Origin: Cladosporium sp. IMV 00045
Lineage: Eukaryota > Ascomycota > Dothideomycetes > Cladosporiales > Cladosporiaceae
Assembly (NCBI GenBank): GCA_001931905.2
Contig: MSJI02000178.1
Span: 1 to 64,000 of the forward strand
DNA: 64,000 bases
Direction of reading: 5' to 3'
A program made the position numbers and the translations under genes. Below are positions 45,060 through 55,477 of the stretch, one piece after another. How positions within the stretch are numbered: the first letter of the stretch is position 1; every line of letters starts with the position of its first letter. A model generated the notes under the pieces. That model was given only the letters and a program-made list of their open reading frames with translations, did no database searches and had not been told where the DNA came from.

Positions 45060-45386
45060 TTTGCCGATGGATGGTGTATGGCATGGCTTTACTACACCTT
45101 GTTTGCCGTCTTGATGTAAGAGAGGCTCTCCCTACGATCGCGGTAGACTTTGCGTCATGCGCGGTCTACATGATATGCTTAACCTCGGTCTAAATGCTTG
45201 ACACATTGCGCGTCTTCAGCAAGTAATACGCGCTTGCGCTGCCGAATCGAGCACGAGCGGGAGATGATCATTTTTATCCAGATTAGGAAGGCGACACAGC
45301 AAAAGTGCCGTGGTACCGACCGGGCTGGAAGCACGCCCAACGCCCAAGAAGCTGGAGGTGCAGTTCTCTTCGGACTGGTCGTCCTG
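45060..45386. other. Intergenic region before the transposon
   Basis: 327 bp of ordinary composition between the regulator start and the left end of the transposon. Promoter of the regulator; nothing else recognised. Confidence 0.4.
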
Positions 45387-45388
45387 TA

Positions 45389-45431
45389 ACGTCAATGTAC
45401 GGGAAGTCGGTCAGTACGGGAAGTCGGTCAG
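45389..45431 (+). repeat. Left terminal inverted repeat of the pogo-like element
   Basis: Starts ACGTCAATG and then has the 17-bp unit TACGGGAAGTCGGTCAG twice in tandem. It matches the complement of 47827-47869 with very few mismatches. The tandem unit is probably the binding site of the transposase HTH domains. Confidence 0.88.
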
Positions 45432-45444
45432 AATTTCGACCTCT

Positions 45445-47762
45445 CTACCTCGAATTTGATCTCTTACTAGCTACGATGATGCAATCACTCTCGCTTTCGG
45501 ATATAAGATTCTCAATATCCTCCTCTTCCTCCTCGTCGACTTCGGGAGTCGTAGCTTTAGCTGTTCGCTTCCCTTTCGGCTTTTTTCTCGACGCTTCTGC
45601 TTCCGCTTTCTCGACTACTTTAAGGATTTCCTTCGTATTGAAGATAAACCTCCCTTCTATCGCTACGCGCTTCCCTTTCGTACGTTCTTTACGTACCCGT
45701 AATAGCTCTCGAGCTTCGGATAGCTCCTTCCGTAAGATAGTAACTTTAGAATGCGTTCTTTCGAAAGCGGCTCCCGATCGCTTAATATACCGCTTTATAG
45801 GAGTCTCGAGAGTAGAAGCACGAACGATCGAGTTAACTAGCGACGTCGCCTCCCGTAACTCTATACCCTCTAGCGGCGAACTATCTAGTAGGGAGCGATC
45901 TAGATCGTTCGGGGTCGTAATAGGAGGCGGAGTCGTAAGAGAGGTAGGAGAGGGCATTTATAAAGAAGAGAGGATAGTAATCGGGCTTAGAGAGTAGATA
46001 CCGGACGCGCAGAAAGCCGATTCGACGTTCCTAGTCGTAAAAGCTCTAGCCCTAGCCGTTATATAGGCCGAAGTCTACTCGATACGTAGTATTCGTTAAG
46101 TATCTAACCGGAAAAGCTAGTCGATCTCGGTCGATAAAGCCTACATTAGAGGGGTAAATAGCCCGACTATAATAGGAGTAATAGCCGGTAGCGGGAAGTT
46201 AACTAAGGGGTAGGCTCCTTAGGTATAAACTATAGAGAGTAATAACGATCTAACTAATTAATATACTTAGATAATAAATTTAAGTACTAGCTTCGTTACT
46301 TAGATTAAGTACGAGGCTCCTATAAACCGTAGACTAACTCTAAACCTACATACTAAGGAGACTCGTAAGAGATATACTTTACTCTACTTACGATAGAGTA
46401 ATAGAGTAGTAGAGTAGATAGAGTAGTAGAGTATATTATATAATCTATAACCTACTCTAAAGCGGGCTACGCCTATAACTATAGAGTTATCTTCCCGTAA
46501 CGCGCTATACGCGTTCCTACTATCCTAGGGTTATTATACCGACGTTAAGAGGTTTTAATATATGCGAAGTATACGGCAGTAATACGACTAGGTCTATACT
46601 CTTATTAAGGCAAAAAGCGATAAACCTAGCTATAAGGTAAGATCTATATCTATCGAGTAGTAATAGCCTCCTTTTTCTATTATTACGAGCTATTTTAGGC
46701 TCGAATAAAGTAGTTAACTACTCGTAAGCGTAAGAATCGGATATCTACCTACTAGAAGAGGTACTAAACCTCTACTTTTTAGGCGTAGAAGTAGGTATCT
46801 ACCTAGTATTTATATCCTTCGCGTAGAAGATAATAAGCGGAAGTAGAGAGACTCCTAAAGCTCTTACGTACTCTATAGCTATTTGTAATCAAATAATTGT
46901 AGATAGATAAGATATAAACAATTAATAGTATATAGTAGCGTGAAGGACGAGTTACTACTAAGTAGGCACTTCGTATAAGAACTAAAAGCTACCTTCGCTT
47001 TCGACGTGGAAACGTCGTATATATAAGGAACTGTCGTAGCGGGGTCGCGGTTAGCTAACCGGCGATCCCTCGACGATTATATATAAAACAGGTAAAGTTA
47101 TAATCCGGACGATAGTAGCTATTAGACTCTACGTCTGGTTATTATACTATTATCTACTCTTACCTTCTACTTACCTTCTTAAAATTAATAGCTTCCTCTT
47201 TATTAATAAGTACTTTCGAAGGTAAAGTCGTACTAAGAGCGAAGCTAGTCTCGTCGACGTTAAAAATAGTATTAGGAGAGTAGGAATTCTTAAGGTAGAA
47301 GTTAATAAGAGTAATAAAGTAAGCGTTTATAATCGGATAGTTTACTCCTTCGAAGCGGCTCGCGTCTAGAGCTCGAGAGTAGATAGTCTTTAGTATCGGG
47401 TATCGTTTTCGGAACCTATCGATCTACCTTTTACTAATAGGAGAGTAAGAAGTTAGAGTCGAGCTTAGGTAGAAGTAGGCGTTACAGATTTCTTTAGCGA
47501 GTTCTCTCGTTAACGTAAGAGTAATAGAGACTCCCGACTTAGATAATCGAGTAATCGACTTTAGGAGAGCCTCCTCTTCGGCTATCGAGAGTATCTTTTG
47601 CGATTCGTGCGATTTAGAGCGAGAAGTTTAAGTAGAAAGCTAGTCGATAAGCGTAGAACGTAGGATATTAAACGCGTAAGTATACTTTCGGATCGAGGTA
47701 TATTCGCTATTTCGGTAAGCTATTAAGGCCGTAGTAAGCGTATCTTTAGAATAGGGAGGCAT
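45445..47762 (-). pseudogene. Pogo/Fot1-type DDE transposase, inactivated
   Basis: Minus strand from the ATG at 47762 (MPPYSKDTLTTALIAYRN) to the stop at 45445. Order: psq/CENP-B HTH at the start, with a stop early on; then the DDE domain, seen as NTIFNVDETSFALSTT (first catalytic Asp), RRLLLLDRYRSYLIARF (second Asp; relatives have DGHGSH), and HILKPLNVGI where relatives have LQPLDVG, so the third-Asp position reads Asn. The last 170 codons (45957-45445) are open and form the Lys/Arg-rich C-terminal tail of this family, with RKELSEARELLRVRKERTKG and an acidic EEEEEDIENL. The His-to-Tyr, Gly-to-Arg and Asp-to-Asn changes and the TAA/TAG stops all fit C-to-T/G-to-A mutation. It cannot make an active enzyme. 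Confidence 0.85.
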
Positions 47763-47826
47763 AAAAAAGAAAAAAGAAGAAACGTCGCGTAAAAACCTAG
47801 AAATAACGCGAGATTAGCGCGCGGGA

Positions 47827-47869
47827 GTGACCGACTTCCCGTACTAACCGACTTCCCGTACATTGACGT
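47827..47869 (-). repeat. Right terminal inverted repeat of the pogo-like element
   Basis: Complement of the left repeat, with the same twofold 17-bp subunit; one subunit reads TACTAACCGACTTCCCG, a single-base variant. Confidence 0.88.
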
Positions 47870-47871
47870 TA

Positions 47872-47899
47872 CTGATCCGCTTCCCGTACGGTGACGTTA
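47872..47899. repeat. Solo pogo-like terminus next to the full element
   Basis: The bases CTGATCCGCTTCCCGTACGG-TGACGT followed by TA repeat the outer right terminus of the element (CCGACTTCCCGTACATTGACGT-TA) with several differences. It looks like the last ~28 bp of a different copy or subfamily, abutting the intact right end and sharing its TA. Confidence 0.65.
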
Positions 47900-48291
47900 C
47901 ACAGCCAACAACGTTTAACGTGGACCGAAAAGAAATATGTGGAGTCTTCGTGATGTGGGGCAAAAGAATTGAGGAGGTTTCCCGAACAAGTAACCCTCCC
48001 AGCTGTGGAACATCCTGGCTTTAACATGCGATCATTGCCCCGGCGATCCTAGCTCCTGGCTGCTACTCACGGACCTTCTCGAGCCTAATGATGAGCCAGC
48101 TCGGCATCATAGTTTACAGGATTCCGAATAGCCAAGTCGGCCAGCAATGGCCTCTTCAAGTAGTGAGCCCAATGCGTGAGCTATTTATGTTGACAGCGAG
48201 ACGCAGATTCCCGAGTATGGAGGTACCACACAAACAACTTCTCCTACACTGAATATACAAATTCTCGAGACATCGCCGTAGGCTGCACACC
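47900..48291. other. Intergenic region, promoter of SDR copy 2
   Basis: 392 bp of normal composition, so RIP did not spread visibly here. No coding sequence recognised. Confidence 0.4.
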
Positions 48292-49158
48292 ATGACTCAA
48301 GACGCCACAACCGAAATACCCTCTGCGCCCTCTTTCGCGGCAAACCTCGTTGGCAAGACTGCCATCGTCACGGGATCGTCAAGGTATTTCTGCATTTGGA
48401 ATTATTACAAGTCTGATACTAATGGTGGATAGGGGAATCGGTGCGGCAATAGCCCTTGACCTTGGTCGACGAGGCGCGAACGTTATCATCAACTACTCGA
48501 CTAGCAAATCGAAAGCAGCGGCCGATGAGGTCGTGAGCGGCATCAATACATTGAACAAAGATGCGCGTCCTGTGGCCGTACAAACCGACATTTCCAACGC
48601 GGCTGGGCGCAAACTCCTGGTCGACACTGCAGTGGCTGCCAGTCCCGCTAGCAAGATTGACATTCTGGTGCACAACGCAGGCAACGGCGATGACCGCTAC
48701 CTAACAGATCTCGACGAAGACTTCTTCGACATGCAGATGGGACTGAACGTGAAAGGTCGGTTGATTTCTTCGAGTTGGGTGACGAAGGTCGAGACTGACC
48801 ATGTCCCTGTCCAGCACCTACATTCTTGACGCAGGCAGCGCTCCCTCACATCCCACGGGGCGGCCGCATTATTATCATCTCTTCAGTCTCCGCACGCATG
48901 GGCGTTCCTAAGCAATCGATATATGCTGCAAGCAAAGCCGGCACCGAAGCACTGGCACGCGTCTGGGCGACTGAGCTCGGGCAGAGTCGAGGCATCACGG
49001 TGAACTGCGTCAATCTAGGGTCGGTGTCGATAGAGATGTTCCGTGCCAGCGCACCCGAGTTTATTGAAGCTCTAAAGCCTCTGATTGAAAGTACTCCAGC
49101 CGAGGCCATGATAGGCGAGACTAGTGCCGAGTGTCCTGGTACGAAGGTCCTGCCGTGA
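48292..49158 (+). CDS. Short-chain dehydrogenase/reductase (copy 2, C-terminus replaced)
   Basis: Exons 48292-48383, 48433-48755, 48815-49158; 252 aa. Paralogue of the SDR at 7.4 kb: TGSSRGIGAAIA glycine motif, LVHNAGNGDD, LNVKAPTFLTQAALPH, IIISSVSARMG with the catalytic Ser, and SIYAASK with Tyr/Lys. The first intron is at the same place and phase as in copy 1. After LIESTPAEAMIGE the homology stops: copy 1 goes on with VDDIAPLVAFLCSDDARW and about 25 more residues, while here the frame ends in 11 unrelated codons. From that point the DNA becomes alpha/beta-hydrolase sequence in another frame. The catalytic core is complete but the final strand and helix that line the substrate pocket are missing, so activity is doubtful. 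Confidence 0.8.
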
Positions 49159-50042
49159 TGCAAGGCATCCCGTAATTGTTCGGTGGCACGGAGGTGGCCT
49201 AGTGAATGGCCACCGCTTGTATGGCCAGTGGGCTGCGCCGTATATCCTGGAATTCGCTCGTCGGACGGATGCAATCATGGTTTTCCCGGACTATCGACTA
49301 CTTCCCGGTATCGAATCGAGTCTGGACATCCTGGATGATGTCACGGACTTCTTTGCTTGGCTATTCGCAGGCGGGATCTCTGGAGTCCTCGATCCGCGCA
49401 TTTCCGCAGACCTGGACAGCGTCATGGTATGCGGCGAATCGGCAGGGGGCTGGCTAGCGCTGCAGTCTGGTTTCCTGCAGAAAGATGGAAGGATCCGAGC
49501 AATTATTGCCCAGTACCCTATGATCGACATGCGGGATGAGCACTGGTCGGCATCAGGAACGCATAAATATCTTCAAGGCGCTGCATTTGTGAATCCAGAA
49601 GACTTGGAGAAGTATTACAGCGAGGAAGAGAAGACTGTCTCATCGCGGGTGCCCCCAGGCGGCGGCGAGATCTACCTGAGTCTTGTGCAGCGTGGACTAT
49701 ACAGCAAGGCTTTTGGTGAGGATAGCTCATTGTACCCACTAGAGTTGCTCGACAGAGTCAGTACATGTTCAAAAACGATGCTGTGCACCTGCTGACTGTC
49801 AATTACAGCAGGGCCATTCCTTGCCACCGCTGTGGCTGCTGCATGGGTCCGGCGACACCATAGTGCCGGCGACCGGGAGCATCAAATTCGCAGATAAATT
49901 GCAGCGGACGCAGACGACTCCCTGCCACTTCACCATTCGGCACGGGGAGGATCACTTGTTCGACGTCGACACAAGTATAGATGAACAATGGGCCCGGGAA
50001 GGATTGGCGTTCATCAGCAAGCACTGGCCGGCGGCTCGCTGA
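49122..50042 (+). pseudogene. Alpha/beta-hydrolase copy 2, N-terminus lost
   Basis: Exons 49122-49756 and 49809-50042 (frame blocked upstream by a stop at 49112). Paralogue of the hydrolase at 11.1 kb. Present: IVRWHGGGLVNGHRLYG, FPDYRLLPGIESSLDILDD, the nucleophile elbow GESAGGWLAL, IAQYPMIDMRDEHWS, the acid in HGSGDTIVPA and the catalytic His in HGEDHLFDVD. Missing: roughly the first 50 residues and any ATG start near the break; homology begins abruptly in the last codons of the SDR copy, which it overlaps in a different frame. The intron is clean and the rest is free of stops, so the loss is recent or the remnant is still translated from some upstream start. I treat it as a pseudogene created by a deletion that joined SDR and hydrolase. 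Confidence 0.75.
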
Positions 50043-50341
50043 TGGATGGAGTGCTGGGTGGAATTGTATATGCGAAAAGATAGGATTAGGAAGGAGAGGA
50101 CGAGAGAGCCCGCTGTGCCAAGCAAAGCCTTCGCGGGTTGACCCATGCGGAGACGTAGCTCCGTCTTTTGTCCGTCGCGTTTGTTGCCTCACGATTATCA
50201 TTCCACTTGCCACTGCACTTCGCGTACCTATGCGTATCACTTGCCCGTCTGTTATTATTACACTACAAAGGCACTCTGGCCGTTCCCGTGCAGCCTCCCA
50301 CCACATTTGCGGAGCACTGACTGGGGGATGACTGTCTGATC

Positions 50342-52240
50342 ATGCTTACTTCGCAGACAGCAAGCAAAGGTGTTCGCGCCGGTGAGGATCGCACCATGGC
50401 CGGTCGGGACTGGAATCTTGACTGTCTGAGGACCTTCGCGCTGACCAGGACTGGCAGACCCGTCTTGCGGAACGTGTCGCAAAAAGTGCCGTAAATGCGA
50501 CCGCACGCGACCGCACTGCCGGAGATGCCTCGACAAAGGCCTGGCTTGTGAAGGTTACCCGCCTCGGTTCCGGTTCATGGCCGTATCCGGGAGCGATTTT
50601 TCTGGTGGCAATAATGCTGCAGCTCCTGCTGCGGCGACGGTCAGGAGTAACAGGAAGGCCGCAACGAGGCGGGATCGTGCCCGCTCCAACGCCGCGCCCT
50701 CCGGGGATGAGGGCCCCTCTCCGGACATGGACCGTGCTCTTTCCATAGTGACAACGAGCAGCGACGAGCCACCGCAATACGAAGGGCCACGCTCTACCTC
50801 CAGCACAGCGCAAAGAGCTATCTTGGCTGGCGAAGAAACGGTGCAGAGCCTGCTTGCAGAGCCTACTACCATTAGGCTACTCTCACATTGTAAGCCGTCT
50901 GTCGCGCCCCCTGCTTGCAATGACAAGCCTCACTGACAAACCATGCCCAAGTCGAGCATGTCGTCTGCCAGCATCTAGCCATAGCAACAGAGTCGCAGCG
51001 AAACCCATTTCAATTGCACGTCCTGCCTTTGGCATATGAGCACTCTGGAGTCCTGCTGGCCGCAATGGGCTTCTCCATGTGTCACCTGAGTATCAACGAA
51101 CCCGGTGACTCCATGGTCAATGCGACTGCCGCGTTGGAGTATCGGATCGCTGCGATTCGAAACTTGAGCGAGTTATTTCTCAAGTTCGAAATCACGGGTT
51201 TGACCACCGAAGAGCGGGAAGTTTCCCTGGCCATTGTGCTTCTACTCATTCTTCATGATGTCGGTTCTTTCCCACCACCGTAGACCTTTTCTTGAGCTGA
51301 CATTGGGCAATGGCGCAGATGTGCGAAAGCGGAGTCTCTTATAATGGAACGCACCTTACCGGGGTCTCTGGACTGTGCGAACAGTTCGCTGCCCTTGGCT
51401 ATGCTATGCTCTCGGAGAGGCAAAAGTTTCTCCTTGCCATGCTATCCTGGTGAGTACATCATTCTGATTGCCATCAAGCCCAAACTCACCCCTGTCACAG
51501 GCTTGACTTCTTACGTGGAATGAGCGGAGCCGAAAAACTGGCTTTCTCAGACAATTTACGCAGCGTTGTTCGAGACGATGTCAGCATGGAGTTTGAGATG
51601 GCCACAGGATGTCCCGCTGAGCTCTTCTACGAAATCGGAAGAGTGCTTATGTGTGCAAAAGCACATCTTGCCAGTGACATCACAGACTACGACCTTGAAG
51701 AGGCTCTCCACAGCCTCACAATCACCATTGACTCGATGAACCTGCAAGAGGCATCTTACCCCAGCCAGGACCCCGAATGGGTACACTTGGCGGAGGCCTT
51801 TCGACAGGTTTTCCTCCTCCGCATCCTACGATTTCCAGATTCCTTCAAAGTCTCCTGCGAAGACCCGCAGGTCAGATATGCGGTCGAGACGATTTTAAAC
51901 AGCTGCGCTCAGATCCGGCGAAGCTCACCTTTTTACAAACGTTTACTGTTCCCCCTGTTCATCAGCAGCGCAGAAACAAGTGTTCCCCACCAGCAGGATT
52001 ACGCCTCGCTCTGCGTTCACTCAATCGTGAAATCAACGGGATTTCAGCACATTTCTATGCACCAGATTCTCGCACAAGTACACCAGGAAAGGTTGCAAAG
52101 CTCCCTGGCCTGGGGTCCAAATGTGCCATGGATGGAGTTTGTAAGTTTCTCGATGAAGACACGGCAATCGCTGGTCGCTAACCAGACCCCAGACATGCTC
52201 GGCGCACTTACCCCGGCAGCACGACTATTTGTTCTTCTGA
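50342..52240 (+). CDS. Zn2Cys6 transcription factor with fungal-specific domain 2 (DUF3468 type) (block 2)
   Basis: Six exons: 50342-50369, 50449-50889, 50952-51259, 51319-51449, 51501-52140, 52193-52240; 531 aa. Cluster: CGTCRKKCRKC, DRTRPHC, RRC, LDKGLAC, with one extra Cys inside the first loop. A Ser/Arg-rich linker follows, then the regulatory domain: FEHVVCQHLAIATESQ, LAYEHSGVLLAAMGFSMCH, LILHDMCESGVSYNGTHLTG, MLSWLDFLRGMSGAEKL, TGCPAELFYEIGRVLMCAK and the classical C-terminal end VPWMEFTCSAHLPRQHDYLFF-stop. The last exon was found only because its splice site restores that ending; read-through would give a different, longer tail. The first exon is 28 nt and less certain. Together with the regulator at 17.9-20.3 kb it forms the regulator pair of the two blocks. 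Confidence 0.85.
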
Positions 52241-52600
52241 GCATAATCGAATCGCACGAGCTCGCAACCATACAGGTTGGCGCGTTTTAGGATCAGTTCA
52301 GAAACAAGCAACGAGCCAACTGAAGCAGCCACTAATGACACCACACACATCGCCGGGTCCGGATGTCGCACTTGACTCTGCTCAAACATATGGTCCTCTT
52401 GACTGCCAAACCGAGACGTGGAAGGTCACTAGTGTGTAGAGGGTGGACGCAACGATGCACTCCAACACTTTGGAAGACGTGCAGCATGACAGACGGACTG
52501 TGGTCTCGATGGTGAAGCCCTTTTCAATACGACAGGCGGCGCTCACGACTTTCGGTTGCTGGACTAACGACGTTACATACTACCACTTGTGGCTTCCATC
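52241..52600. other. Convergent intergenic region
   Basis: 360 bp between the ends of the regulator and amine oxidase copy 2. Nothing recognised. Confidence 0.4.
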
Positions 52601-54206
52601 TCAGAGCTTTGGCTCAGGGCCGGCAGCGTCTTCAGCATTGAACCTATGAATTCCGACTTCCTCCAGGACATTGTCAGCAGCAAGGGCACCTTGCTCCATC
52701 GCGCCTTCGATGAAAGCTCTCCAGCCGGAGGCCCAGTCCGAGTTGGCCATGAGCACATTTCCGTGGCGCTTCTGAAGTTCAGGCAAGTACTTAGTCAGAT
52801 AGCCGGCGGAGTACCAGGCAGGACCGGCCAGAGAATACGGATCAGAGAGCCAATCATGAAAGACAATTTTCCTGATCTCCATCGGATGAAATCTCTTCAG
52901 TGCCGTCTCGAGTCTCTCTGGCTCCTTGAGCGGGTCCAGGATGCCACGATTGTCCCCGGCAAAGGAGGTGATCCTAGTGGTCTTCCCACCAGCGCAGAAG
53001 CCGTCCCCGTAGACATAAAGGAAGTCGCCGGGCCAGGTACATCCTCGAAGGCCGCGGAGGTCTCCTTGAACTTCGGCATGGATCTTAGTCAAATGATTGA
53101 GGTGCCCGATCTTGATGGCTTCCTGGCGGAGAGGCGAAAGCGGTGGGTCGAAATCGATGGTTTGGAGGACCGCCAACGGGATAGTGTTGACCACGCGCTT
53201 TGCACGGTGGATGGACCCGGCAACTGTAGTGATAGCAACAGACTCGTCTCTGTCGACAATGGCCTTTATCGGAGTCTTGAATGAGTACTGCAAGCCAAGT
53301 CGCACAGCGTCGTCGAAAATCCGGCGGGCCAGCGTAGACTGTCCTTCGCGGATTTTGTATAGCGTCCACACTTCCTCGAAGGTTTCCGGGCTGAATCCCT
53401 GCAACGCTTGCGCGCGAAGCATTTCCAGAAAGCCCACACTCTCAACCGATCCGCCTGCGCAGTGAGGCACCAGAGACTCGATCAGAGCTAGTTCGTCAGC
53501 CGACAATTGGTCTTTTATCTGCTCAATGCGATCGCGACAAGAGAGCTGGTCGACCGCCTTGACCTCGTCAAAGCTCACACGTAGGTTACCCAATGTGGAG
53601 TATGGCAGAGGACAAATGCTCCTGCCATCATTGCCGTCGATGTTGATGAAGACCCTCCAAGCCCTAGCGGTCAGATCGCCCGCCTCTTTGAGGCTGAGCT
53701 TTCGCGACCCAGAGCCCGTGTCGAGAGTAAAGTACGCGCACCCGCCCTCATCGGTGCGGGTCATTGTGACTTCGTCTTTGAGCCCATACCGCTGAAGCTC
53801 GGCGAAGAGGCGACCGTGGACGTGCGACACCCAAGTGCCGCCCATCTCAAAAGTTGTCCCTTCGATCTCTGCACTCCAGGTTCGGCCTCCCACGCGGTCT
53901 CGAGCTTCCAACAGAAGCACCCTTTTCCCTATGTTCCCATGACGTTAGCTGAATTCTTTGTCGCCCGGCGCTGTTCAATCTCGCAGCACCACCTCATCAC
54001 TCACCCGCTTTGACAAGGTCCCGTGCGGCGATCAGCCCGGTGTATCCCGCACCAACGACAATTGCATCCCACACGTTGCGATCGGGGAGGGTGTGGATGC
54101 ATGTCTCTGGCTGGATGACGCCGTATGTGTGAAGGCCGCTAGTCAGGCCGTCTGTTCTGTTGTAAAGGTAGCCGTCGCTTGACAGTTTGGCTGCGTATCC
54201 GACCAT
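52601..54206 (-). CDS. MAO-N-like flavin amine oxidase (copy 2)
   Basis: Two exons, 54206-54005 and 53928-52601; 509 aa. Paralogue of the oxidase at 15.7 kb and a clear MAO-N relative: AIVVGAGYTGLIAARD, LLLEARDRVGGRTW, FEMGGTWVSHVHG, INIDGNDGRSICPLPYS, CAGGSVESVGFLEML, YKIREGQSTLARRIFDDA, and NSDWASGWRAFIEGAMEQG at the flavin/substrate cage. The intron sits where copy 1 has its first intron; the other two introns of copy 1 are absent. The protein ends EPKL; PKL can act as a weak PTS1 variant, so peroxisomal location is possible. It would oxidise a primary amine to an imine with H2O2. The orientation is opposite to copy 1 relative to its regulator neighbour. Confidence 0.9.
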
Positions 54207-55477
54207 TCTTGCTGCAGCGTCGATTGCCCGGGATTACGCTGTGAACTGTGTGGATATGCGTGGGATGGAGCGGTGCTTTGGAAGCCTTTCGGAATTTGTT
54301 TGGAATGACTGGCGACCACTTTTTCCTCGTCCACCGAGGGAGCACGGTGTTATAGTTTCTAAAAGTTCTCGGATATTGTCTCGCCGTCTTGCTTGCAAGC
54401 AGCTTGCGTCCCACATCAACTCCCGCTGGCGGGTCTACCACATTAGGAAGTACTCCAAACTAGTCGATCTTCCAACGCCCCACGTAACCCGATCCTCTTC
54501 TCGCGCACGTGCGCCCCTCTTTCCTTGCAAGGACTCCACCAAGATGGGCGGCATTTCCAAGAAAGGAAAGAGACATCAAATTGCTATTTAGATGTGCAGC
54601 GATGCCTGCGATGTCTGAGCACATGTCACTGTCATTCCGACTCACCACCACTGTCAAGAAATAGCCATGTCTGACAACGCCTTCATCTCCGCCTGGGCAA
54701 GCAAGTGTGGCGTCTTCCCACCATCTGCCGAACATCCATCCATGGAAGGCTCGGGGCTTGAGCCGCTTGCCGACGCACGCACGAGCCGCAGAAGTGCTCC
54801 TAGATGGCTATCGAGGCCTCTTCTGATGTTGACCGATAAATTACAACAGAGCGAAAATACCCCCTCAGCTCCATACTCTAGGTTGAATTAAACATTTCTG
54901 GTGAGGCGTCCTACTCCGGGCCTTTCTCCGTGGCAAATGCTGAAAATCATTCTGGTACAGACCTCATAAGAGAGAGCGCTTCAGGCTTTTGCTTCACCAA
55001 TTCGATGTAGACAGCCATTGCAGAGACCACTCTTCAGCAGCACTCAATCCTTCGCGTTGAACATGGATGTAAAAGATACTGCAAAACTGTCTAGAGACCG
55101 CCCATCTGCCGTGATGGTTTCTTCCAAGAATGCGGACGCTACGTGTGTCTTGTCATCAGTGGCAGGTCTCGCCACGGCATCGATTGAGCGGCACAATAAC
55201 GGTACATGTTTTTGCTTTAACTGTGCAGCTTCATAGCTCTTTACATTCCTAATAAAAGCGGGCGTACGCCCAGTGTGCTTCTGCTGTATTTCACAGAAAC
55301 TCGACGCATTGTCGCAATCTCATCCTCCGCCGCAATCTCATCGCCTCTGTCGTCTGTCGCTTTTTCATGATTGGCCGTGATGGTTTCACCAATGTATTCT
55401 GTATAGGCACAGACCCAGCAGAGCAAGATTGAGCGACAAAATAACCTCATTGATAGGCAAACTCAAAGAGTAGTCGT
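54207..55477. other. Long intergenic region
   Basis: 1,271 bp with short unrecognised frames (for example 54187-54591 and 54667-54891 on plus). Contains the promoter of amine oxidase copy 2. No repeat noticed. Confidence 0.4.

Larger units (their letters stand above)
45387..47871 (-). mobile_element. Full-length RIP-mutated pogo/Fot1-like DNA transposon
   Basis: The element spans 45389-47869 and is flanked by TA (45387-45388 and 47870-47871), a TA target duplication. Both ends carry inverted repeats of about 42 bp. The body from about 46000 to 47800 has almost no CA or TG dinucleotides while TA is abundant and CG is kept, the pattern left by repeat-induced point mutation acting on CpA. The transposase lies on the minus strand and is broken. 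It is a sister of the element whose end is seen at 1-442, with the same orientation of transposase. Confidence 0.9.

Noticed and set aside
45305..45997. Plus-strand frame of 230 codons at the left end of the transposon
   Set aside because: Antisense to the transposase C-terminal tail; Ser/Arg-rich composition comes from the acidic and basic codons on the other strand.
2079..54206. Secondary-metabolite gene cluster
   Set aside because: No polyketide synthase, NRPS, terpene cyclase or P450 is present; the enzymes are catabolic.
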